A stretch of 64,000 nt of DNA from positions 237,266-301,265 of the forward strand of contig NW_026944232.1 of the NCBI RefSeq assembly GCF_033297405.1. The letters are read 5' to 3'. Position 1 is the first letter of the stretch; every line of letters starts with the position of its first letter. Shown here piece by piece: positions 52,424-61,881 of the stretch. Origin of the DNA: Parathielavia appendiculata (lineage: Eukaryota > Ascomycota > Sordariomycetes > Sordariales > Chaetomiaceae). The position numbers and the translations under genes are program-made. The notes below the pieces were generated by a model. That model saw only the letters and a list, made by a program, of their open reading frames with translations, was not told where the DNA came from and ran no database searches.

Positions 52424-55086
52424 TCAAAGCCACCTAACCTCGGCCTCCTCCCACGGCTTCGTCGCCCTCGAGTAGTCATACCCGACCTTGTACCCGCTCA
52501 GCAGCTCCTCCTCATCGACGCCGCAATGGCTCTGCCCGTCGCGGCCTTGGAACCATCCCAAGCCGTACGTCTTGCCGCGCTCCTCCAGCCATCCGACCAT
52601 CTCAGCACTGCTGAGCTTAGCCGTGCCGACAAACCCGTACAGCATCTTGCTCTGGTGGATGTACGCCAGGACGCTAGCAATCGTGTTGGGCTGCCGCGGC
52701 AGAAACACGCGCCCACGCCGGACAAACACCCACCCGGCCACGACGCCCATGTACAGCAGGATGGCGACGGCCAGGGCCAGCGACACCCAGAAGCTCGGCA
52801 CCGTCTCCATGCCGCCGACCTGCAGCGCTCCTCTGGCGTGGGTTGTCTCCCCATTCCGACCATTCCCATCACCACCACCCACCCCCTCTACGGCGACGAA
52901 GTTGATTGATCATTATGATTACCCCTCCCCGCCAAGCCCAAACCGTCAATAAAACCCCTCCCCTCCACCGTCACAAGACTAGTGACCAACACAGTCAAAA
53001 CCTCAACCACCACCGTCCCCATCCCGACCCAAAACACAACCCAGTGCCGGTTCACCAACCCCTTGACGGCCACCCACCCAAACGGCATAGCCGTATAATC
53101 CAGACACAGCGTCCCGGCTGGCGCGTGTCGCCTTGAGAGGATGTAATACGGCTCCATGAGCCGGACATCCGTCTCCAGCGCGGCCAACGAGAGTTTGATG
53201 ACGACGGCGAGGGCCGTGACAAGCCAGGGGGCGCGGTCGGTGAGGGCGGTAGCGCCCGGGGTGAACAGGATTATGAACAAGAGGGCGGTGAAGAGGAGGA
53301 TGAGAGCCAAGAAGGGGACGGCGCCGAGGGGGCGGAGCATGAGCGGATGAGGGTTAGCTGAGAGGTGGTTCTTGGTGTACCGCTGGTCGTCGCCAGCAAG
53401 GCTGGGTGGATGGAGGGAGGAGGAGGAAGTGCTGGTAGTGGTGGAGTCATCTGGCGCGAGCGCCGAGTTGCGCAGGACATAGCGGCGGTGGGACAGCTTG
53501 GCGTGAATGTCCTGGTGACTAGCCACGTCCATGTCTTTGAAGTCCATGAGGATGCGGCTGACGGTGGCCATGGAGGCGAGCCCCGCGATGCCCTTGACGT
53601 CGGCGAGCAGGCCGGAGCGGCGGGTTTGTAGAAGGTAAAAGAGGATGCCGCCCAGGACGGCAATGGTGGTGAAGGTGACGGTCAGCAAGCGGGACCAGAT
53701 GTGATGAACGAGAATATGCTTCTCGATGCTAGGGATTCGCAGGCGGGCATTGCGCTCGGGGGCGAGTACGAGGGAGGCGGCGCCGAGTGTGGGGGCAAGG
53801 GTGTTGGCAAGCAGGCTGGCGACCGACGACACGGCGACGGCATAGTGCCGGTATCGAAGGGCCCGAATTGGGCGGAAGAGGTTGAACTGGGTAAGGTAGT
53901 CGACGTTGAGCGACTCGGCGGCAAGAGCGCCGCCCTCCTTGGAGAGCTGGTAAAAGGGTTCAAGGCGCATGACCTCAAAATTGGTGATTTGCCAGAGCAC
54001 ACCGTAACAGACGGTAACGATCATGGGCAGGAACTTGACGGCAAAATACTCGGCAGTTGGTATCTGGGATGGCGAGTGGAAGCTGACCAGCGGGATGTGG
54101 GTGGACGATTGGTAAAGCCCCTCAACGCCAGCTCCGAGTCCGAGGGACAGGATGACCAGCAAAAGGAGGTACGGCCATGTCATGGAGAAGGGCCTCCAGT
54201 TGGGCTGCGAATAGAAGACAGTAGCCGTGGCCGTCCTGGTCGGGAAGGTCGTCTGCCCCATGACGAACGGAGCTGGCTCCTCTTGCTTGTGACCCGAGAC
54301 CAGGCTGATATCAACTTCGGAGTGCGATGGGACTTCCTCCATGACCACCTCAATCACCTCGCCGCGCTTGTTGGCCTCCTTCTGGCCCAGCTACTTGACC
54401 GTCTCTACTCGGCTCACAGGTCTCCCAGCCCGCGAGAACCTTCGACTGCTAGGCCGCTCGGCCACTAAGCTCGTTGCCAGCAGAGCTGACTCGGTCAGCG
54501 TCGTGTCGGTCTTAATGCCGTGGCCCAGACCGCCCGTCAGCTTCCCGTGAGCCTCCTGCTGCTGTTGCGCACTGATGAAGGCCTCGTCGGCTTGAGTTAT
54601 CGGTCCAAGGGCACTGGTCAAATCGAAAAAGACTTGATCTGAGGCTACACGAATGCTTGACTTCTCGTTCTCGCCGGCTATTGGAGCAGCGGACTTGACC
54701 AGGCCCAGGTCGACGCCGTCCTCCTCGGGAATAACTTCGTGGCGCCTGTGGGCATAGTACCGGCCTTGATCGTGAAGCACCGACGCGTCGGTCGAAGATA
54801 TTGGCGAATAACCAATACTGGAGTGGCCAGTCAAGGTTGTCCAGCCGGCTGTCGGACTGGCATAAACATAGCCTTCATTTTCTATACCGTGAATGAGGCC
54901 AAAACTAACGGCATGGGTCGTCTGGAGGGAGCTGAGACCTGGCCGGGTTTGAATTGGAGGTTCTGTCGCGACACCGTCAAAGCTGCCGAGGTCCGCCAAG
55001 TCAGACACGGTCGATATCCTGCTGAAGGCGCTGAACCCGGTAGCCGAGCGGAGCGGCGGCCGTGGTTGAGAAGGGTAGTGGTCCAT
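52424..55086 (-). CDS. DUF3433-type large membrane protein with an in-frame stop or tiny intron
   Basis: The family is of unknown function: fungal plasma-membrane proteins with two halves of similar membrane arrangement. Reading from ATG 55086, about 220 disordered residues (MDHYPSQPRPPLRSATG) lead to a TAG at 54393-54391, after which the same frame continues directly into GQKEANKRGEVIEVV and the membrane region. Helices include WPYLLLLVILSLGLGAGVEG, IVTVCYGVLWQITNFEVM and VPFLALILLFTALLFIILF. A LEPFYQLSKEGGALAAESL motif in half one and LMEPYYILSRRHAPAGTLCL in half two are the duplicated signature. A 59-nt intron (52891-52833) would join the last exon, which ends EEAEVRWL at 52424. The TAG would be removed by a 36-nt intron (54417-54382, donor GTGAGC). 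Otherwise it is a nonsense mutation or read through. If complete, about 870 residues. Confidence 0.72.
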
Positions 55087-56523
55087 TTCGAGTGCTATAA
55101 AATGGTCTCACTGACTTCTTTGTGAGGATGAAACACGAGACGGCGAGACAGCAGTTGAACAGCCGACTCCAAAGGAGCAACACTTGGGAGAAATCAGAAC
55201 GCGATCAAGACCCAAGAGAAGAACAATCTCGGCTCTTTGGTGAGAACGAGCCGCCCAGCCCACATGGGGAAGTCTACCACACTCTGGGGCCCTTAACTCA
55301 GCGAGGGGTACAGTAGGTCCTGCAAGAGTGCGGCTGAGGATGGATGGCATGGTTAGGGGTAAGGGCAGACGATGTCTCTGCATGGTCGCAACTTTAAACA
55401 GCAGAGGCATTTAGCGAATAGCCGCCAAAAGGGCTGAAGAGAGGGTCTCGGCTTCGCTCTTGGCGCCATGAGCCGGCGCCGAGCGCATGAGACGATGCCC
55501 CTTCTGCCGCACTGCTTAGAATGCAGCCTCCTTTGTTCCATCGTCTGTCCCTCTCGGTCGCTCCGACCAGGCACGATCCAGACGCTCGAGGCCACGGCTG
55601 CCCAACGCAGGCCAAGAGGCAAGGCCACGATATCGCCGGCCACCAGTCCTCAGACGTGACTGGAACCACTGGATGGGAACAGCCGGCGTCTCAGCAGCCG
55701 AGCCCGGCATGGTGTGTAGCCGAGCCTGGCCTGGCCATGTCGTCTGGGCCAAGCTGCACCGAGAGCGCCATCTACTCCCTGAGCCCTGCCCGGTGTGAGA
55801 GTGTGGCGAAGCATGGGTTTGATCCAACGTGAAATGCACAGGAAACGCTCGCTTCCTACTCGAATGATTGGAGGTGATATACCGTCGGGAGAAGAGCCAG
55901 GCCTCCGATGAAACGACAGACATATTCGACACGAGAAGTCGTAACAAGAGGCACAAAAATGGGATTTCGCCTAAGAATAGGCGGCCTAGAGCATTTCGGG
56001 CTTAGTAGCCTCGCTCCGGCGCTTCCCCGCCGATCTTCCCGCCAAGCCGAGCTCATGCTCGACAGCCTCTTGTCGTTTCTGGGGCCACGAATTGCATGGT
56101 TGCAAGACTGGATGACGCGATGCTCGATTTCGCAAACCCAGATGCCCAATACCAACGAGTTTTCTCATTGTAGAGAACCCTCGCGAAACTCGGTGGAAAT
56201 GCGCGTCTGGCCCGTGATTGCAGATCCCATGTTGTCTTTCCCGACTTGGACGAGGCGGCCAATCAGAGAGAGACACAACTGGCATATGATGTCATGGGCA
56301 GCTGTGTGTGGCCGTCGCTGGCCTTGAGCTCCCCAAAGTCTGCAAAAGGCAGTCATTGTGATAATTATACAATCCGACTGATATTCGGCCCGCCCTCTTG
56401 GTTCTTGCGTTGCATTGCTATCTGCCACAATTCGGTCCAGACCCTCCATCACAGCCCTTAAAGCAAACTGCACGCTCGGCTATCTTGACTTTAGTACTTG
56501 GGTTTTACCCCTGACTGCCCGAT
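55087..56523. promoter_or_regulatory. Divergent intergenic region
   Basis: 1.4 kb separates the divergent DUF3433 and 56524 genes and must hold both promoters. No protein-like frame or RNA gene is recognised. Confidence 0.4.
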
Positions 56524-57846
56524 ATGGACAGCAAGGAACTGATTAACGAACACAAGCACATCAAAGTAAGTTTGTTGAATTGGCATTGGCAGGAGAGTGC
56601 TGAGTGCTGACACCAGGCGCTTCCTCCAGCAAGGCTTTGTCCTTGCAACCCTCATCTCCACCGTTGCCGGCACCTTCATCACCAGCCTCAATCTCTATGA
56701 TCGCCTCATCGAGCAGCGCAAGCAAAAGAAGCGGGACAAGGGCCAGAATAAGAGGATCAAAGAGCTCGAAGAGCGCTTAAACGAGGCAGAGGCCGAGAAG
56801 AAACGATTGAGAGAGGGAAGCAGTGGCGGGAAGGACAGCCATGACGGTCCTGACAACTTCAGAAACTCTCTTCAGCAGAGCAGCAACGCGGTCCAGCAAG
56901 AATATGAGCGTTATTTTGCCAATCTGGGATCCAAGTTTGCCCAAGGAGACTGTACATTAGATCCCCGTCTACACTTCCCTCCAAACAACCCCCCCCCCCT
57001 CCCCATGGGGGCCAATATCTGAGAAGCAGACGAGCTGACAACCCATTAGTGGTAGCGCAAACCCAACTCCAAAGCCAAATCATTCTCCTCCAAGGCAGCG
57101 TCATCAAGCTGCTCGAGGAGGCGCTCCTGACGGGCACGATCCCCGACATCAACAGGCTCTACAACACGTCCGAGTTCGCGCGAGAGGGCAGCCTCCGCGC
57201 CCTGCGAGACCAGTATCAACGCCTGCTGGAATCCTCCGCTCCTGTCCCGCAGCAGCGATTGCGGCCTGGACGACCTACGGGCCCCGTGAGGCGCATCTCA
57301 TCCACCCCTTCGCTCCGCGATTATTACTCCTCTACAGCTGCCGACTCGGCGATTTGGACCGGGCAACGCCAACTGGGACCGGCAGCACCACGCAAAACAC
57401 TCGCATCATACGACCGGCCGCCGCCACCTTCTGACCCGCTGTTCTGCCGCCTTGCCCAGGATGTCCAGCGCACCGACAGGCCGCTGGACAGCTGTCTTAC
57501 TACCACCGACCGTTCACCGTCGTCAATGTGCACCACGTGCGGTGCTGCAATTGGGCTAGATGTATGGCGTGTAGAGAAAGAAGTCGCGGTGAGAGGGCGG
57601 GAGTCAGACGACGAGTCCGAGGTCATTGTGGTGCGGACGTACCTGCTGACGCGGCGCTTCCTCTTCAAGTGCCACCGGGAAGGGTCCGAGTATGCGTGCT
57701 ATCTGTGTTTCCGCAACCGCGACAGGGACACGGTGTGCAGGTCGGAGGAGGGCCTCGTGAGCCACGTCACGAGCAAGCACAGCACGGCCGAGTACGAGGC
57801 GGACAGAGACATCAGGGACCTCAGTCGGGCTCTCCCGTATCGGTAG
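56524..57846 (+). CDS. Unknown protein: membrane helix, coiled coil, C-terminal zinc-finger-like motif
   Basis: I do not recognise the family. Exons are 56524-56565, 56630-56951 and 57050-57846 (386 residues). Intron 1 (GTAAGT, CTGAC branch, acceptor CTCCAG) follows a 14-codon exon, MDSKELINEHKHIK. Intron 2 (98 nt, GTACAT) includes a 12-C run and joins FAQGDLVAQTQLQ. A single hydrophobic segment is at about 16-37 (FVLATLISTVAGTFITSLNL). A strongly charged coiled coil follows: RIKELEERLNEAEAEKKRL. A second helical stretch is SQIILLQGSVIKLLEEALLT. The last 110 residues carry CTTCGAAIGLDVW and later CYLCFRNRDRDTVC followed by HVTSKH, so Cys and His pairs are arranged like a metal-binding finger. 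N-terminal anchoring with a cytosolic finger is inferred. Confidence 0.8.
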
Positions 57847-58212
57847 TTGTGGGTGAACATAAGGTACGCAAGCAGTTGAGGGAAGTGGAGATAGGAGATG
57901 TGGCACATGTTGAACGTTTGTTTGCTTGTTGAACGTACTTCGGTTATGTAGACTTCAGATACGATACCATGCATAGGAAGCGTGGAGTTTGGCGATCATG
58001 ACTTGGGTGCTGATGTGGATATGATGGTATATATGAGAGATTACAAAACTTTAGAGTAGAATGAAAACAACATCTGACGCCGGCACATCATGCATTTTGC
58101 TCCTTTCTTCGCCCATCAGAAACCTAAACCAAGCCCAGCTTATCCAACCGTTGTTACTCAGGGTAGGTTGACCACACCTTGTCAACGCACCAACAAACTC
58201 CTACCATCGTCT
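57847..58212. other. Convergent 3' flanks
   Basis: These 366 bases lie between two genes ending toward each other and are AT-richer than the coding sequence. They probably hold both 3' UTRs. No gene is seen. Confidence 0.45.
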
Positions 58213-59861
58213 TTAAACCTCCACAGTCACTTTGTCATGCGCATGATCCTTCTCCGCCTCGGCCCGGGTCTTGAGCAATGCGTCCTTCATGTTGCCCTTC
58301 TGGCTCATAAACGTGGCCTCCACCTTATGGGTCACGGCCTCGCGGATGCTATCCTCGCTGCGGCTCATCCACACCGGCCAGCCCGAGTGAGACAGGGGCC
58401 ACAGCACACGGTTCTCATTGCTCTCCATCCATTGGCTGCTGGGCTGCTTCTTCTTGCTCGCAATTACGTCCATCTCGGCAGCAATCTGGGCGCAGTAGCC
58501 CTCCAGAGGCAGATCGTTGACGTCCTGGCCGAAGGGATTCTCAATCTCGCGGCCGATGAACAAGATACCGAGAATAATGTAGGCGGCCACGACCGTCGCG
58601 GGGATCGTAATCCACTGCTCCTTGCCGATGGTACCCAGCAGCTGGAAGGGCAGGACCAGGATGTAGACCCAGGTGATCTGGGCGATGGCGATCGAGTAGG
58701 CGATGGGCAGCGGCGTGTTGAGCACGCGCTCGGTGCCGACCAGCACGTCGTTGAGTACGGCGATGTTGTTGTACGCCGTCGTCTGGTGCATGGCGACGGG
58801 GAGCCGGCCGGAGAGGGCGAGCTCGTCGGTGTATTGCGCCAGGTACGAGAGGATCTCCAGTGGGAGGTTGCCGAGCGGGCGGCCGGCCTTCTTCATGGCC
58901 TTGCGCGGGTTGCTCTCGGCGAAGGACACGCCCAGGTACTCGCCCACGCTCTTAAAGAAACCGTGGCGCTTGAAGGTGCGCTGGGCGTTTTCGTGATCCT
59001 CGTTGGTCGCCGCCTGGGCAAAGGTGTTGAGGTGGGACACGAGGCTCGAGATGTCGTCGTAGCAGGTGTAAGGCTCGAACCGGAGTCGGTGCTTGAGCGC
59101 GACCGAGAAGGCCACGATGAGGTTCAAGGCAGTAAGCTTCTCCAGCACATCCTTCTTCTTGAACTCCTCCTTTTGGTCCTCAGGAATGTCCTTCGGCTCG
59201 GTGGCGTGCACCCAGAAGACGCGTCCGAGATTTTGACTCGCAAGGATCAGCTGTGCCCAATACCGACGACCCTCGGCGTACCGCTCGTATGCCGTGGAGC
59301 TCCGGAACGAAAGACCCAAACCGACGACGAAACCGAGGACAGTAAGCAAGACACTGCCAATGCTGACTGAGGTAGGAGGTCACGGTTAGCTTGAGCAAGA
59401 CAGAGCAACTCCGGGGTATGAACATACTGGGCGTGACCAGGATGTGGATGGCTGTAATCCACGTCGACCAGAGCCCAACGGCGAGCAGTGGCAAGATCAG
59501 CTTGGGCAGGATGCTGCCATGCATCTGCAGGAATATGGGCCATTTCGAGTGCTTCTGGATGTCGCGAGGACCGGTCTGGAGAGGGTCAGCGAGGGCCCCA
59601 AGTGGAATCCAGGTCGAGGAGTCGGGAACGGACGAAATAGTCATCAATGTCAAGGGAGGTGTTCTTGCGGCTGAAAGGGTTTGGCGTAAAGAGCCGGGGA
59701 GATGTCAAGGACGCGATCTCCTCCATGACAGGGCTTCTCGGGGGGCCGTTCAGTGTCTTCGGAGGAACGTTCTCGGAGGGTTGCGCGGGGCCGTGTGCGG
59801 CACTCGAGGCGGCCGGTGCTGATGGCGCCGATGGCGCTCCTGCGGCACCGTCGTCGGCCAT
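58213..59861 (-). CDS. Bestrophin-family (UPF0187) anion channel
   Basis: Bestrophins are pentameric chloride or anion channels; fungal members sit in cellular membranes and their roles are little studied. Exons are 59861-59634, 59575-59428 and 59366-58213 (509 residues). Intron 1 (58 nt, unusual donor GTCCGT) joins DDYFTGPRDIQKHSKWP. Intron 2 (61 nt, GTATGT) joins ILVTPISIGSVLLTV. The family core is clear: LGFVVGLGLSFRSSTAYERY then AEGRRYWAQLILASQNLGR, and near the C-terminal helices QITWVYILVLPFQLLGTIG and the signature GREIENPFGQDVNDLPLEGY. The first 75 residues are Ala/Pro/Ser-rich and probably cytosolic. The tail after the core is charged, with coiled character. Length is normal for fungal members. 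Confidence 0.94.
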
Positions 59862-61423
59862 GTTGTTGTCCTAGGATTTCGGAGACGAGAGAGGTAGCAC
59901 TGATGGTCCGTATTTGCTGCGAGGGCTGTTGGTTGTGCCAGGTGGAAGAAGGTCGAAAGGAGTGACAGGAGGGCGAAAAGAGAAGGAAAAAAGTCGAGAG
60001 GGAAACCAGGACAATCAAAGAAATTTACCTAGGCTGAAAGATCGCCAGATGGTCAACCTGAAAAGGGAAGAAAGAAAAAAGAAGAATTGTTGTCAGCTGT
60101 GTGAGGCTTTCACCCAGCGACAGCGCCATCCCCTGCCAAGAAAAAAGGGACGCGTTCAAAAGGGAGATTCCCAGGGGTAGGGTGCTGTGAACGCCGCGCT
60201 TGACTCTTGGCATCTCTCTGAAACCAGCCCCGTCCCACAAGAATTGTGGCGATTGGTGCAGTTCTGTGGTTTGCCTGTCAGACCGCCCAAATGTCTCACA
60301 ACTTTGATGGCGCTAGGGCCGGGGTCAGCAAAATCTGGGGGATGAGTTTGTCCCAGAAGAGCTGAAACATGCAGCTGCCCATGGCAGCGATTGGCGTACT
60401 GTGGTACACACTGCATCTCCACGAAACAACTGGCGGACTCTCCGCCTTTGGAATCCTGCAAGCCATCGTGGACCAGACAGCTGCGAGGGTCAGCGAGGAA
60501 TCTGCGCGGCAGATTACCAATTTGATCGCTCACGGCAACGTCGCGGCATTGCCCGCCGGACCCGCGCCAGTCCCAACATGGTAGGGAGCCCAAGCTGAAC
60601 TCCACCAGACCCCTGCTCTGCTGATCCTGTCGGTTCGTATTCTTGTGGGGTCGGGCGCGTGCCGCGCTGCCATTCGCAGTCAATCTCATGTCAGCGCATC
60701 CAAAAGAAAACCGAAAAGAGACTCAGCGATGCGACTGTTTATTCTGAGGTACAGGGTAATTCGTTCGTTTTCCAGCACTTGAGCGTTGAGATATCCCACC
60801 AAAATAAGCCACATTTCTCGAACATCCAACCTCCTCAAAACAAGTGTACAAGTACCAAGGAGACCCGATATATACGGCGAACTAAGCTTCCTAGTGAACC
60901 TGGAAGCAATGTCATAGGTATCTCTTTGCTGCAGGATGGCTCTGCATCTTCCCTCGACAGGGTACACCAGTCTGTTTGTGGGATACTGGCTGGATCAGGC
61001 TGAGCGAACAATCAAGCAGTAGTGGATGATGGCGTATGATTGAAGAAGACGATGGCTGTGGGTTACACAACAGTATCGACGAGATGTGACGTGTCGGTGC
61101 GTGGGCTTGTTGAAGACTGAGGCGTTTGTGACCACTCTGCCCCCCGTCTTGCACATACCATCGAGATCTGAGCGAAAATACCAGGTATTCTCACCATCAC
61201 TACTGGCGGGAGGATCCTCAGATCATCAAGGATTCCAACGTTCCCAAGTCAATCTCTGCGACGTCCGCAACGAACGCCGACGGTTCTAGGCCCACTATCA
61301 GGTCCGCCTCGCCGGCATCATCGACGTGCAACTCCTCGGGAACGCCTCCCGCGCCCCGTGACGAGACCTACGTCCGGGGGCTCAAGACGTGCGTCGAGAG
61401 GGACCTGGTGGGGGTGAAGTGTC
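59862..61423. other. Upstream region of the bestrophin gene; no gene seen
   Basis: The first 200 bases include purine-rich sequence (GGAAGAAAGAAAAAAGAAG at about 60066), likely leader or promoter. The rest has short frames without motifs. Confidence 0.35.
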
Positions 61424-61881
61424 ATGGACCTGTACCGCTGGCTCAGGTACCAAGGCTCTGATGGCCCACCGTCGTCTTCTCCCGCCGACCCGCTGGACGC
61501 CAAGGCGGGTTCAGTTACTGCGCCAACGGACGTCACGCACCTGCCTGCCCTGCGTGAGCTCTACGCCACGCACATTGATGGCCACTGACCCGGGGATGCA
61601 GAGGTGGTGGAGGAGGAGGTACCCGTCGCGTGGCGGAGGCATGCAGTCCTGCGTACGAGCCGCAGTCCGAGTCCAAGAAGTTGGGGCCGTTATGGTCGGT
61701 GCTGGGCAAGAATGTGTTGACGCTGGATCAATGGCTTGAGATGTGGGAAGACGACAGGATGGATGCTATGCAAGAGGAGATGCCGGAATACGACGACTGT
61801 GATGACTGGTATGATGATGACCGGGTGAACTCCAAAGATGCCGCCTTTGGAGATGAATGGGACAGCTACTGGGAGACGTGA
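61424..61881 (+). pseudogene. Possible broken gene with acidic C-terminus
   Basis: From ATG 61424 one frame reads MDLYRWLRYQGSDGPPSSSP and on to LRELYATHIDGH before a stop near 61587. After that, and with a frame change, AYEPQSESKKLGPLWSVLGK then VLTLDQWLEMWEDDRMDAM continues to a stop at 61881. The last 30 residues are very acidic and aromatic (YDDCDDWYDDD, then DEWDSYWET). The second part is protein-like in composition and ends cleanly. I recognise no family. It could be a decayed gene or a real gene with an unrecognised intron. Confidence 0.3.

Noticed and set aside
58090..59370. Plus-strand frame of 426 codons opposite the bestrophin gene
   Set aside because: It is antisense to the clearly coding exon 3; His/Leu/Val-rich composition is typical of reversed GC-rich codons.
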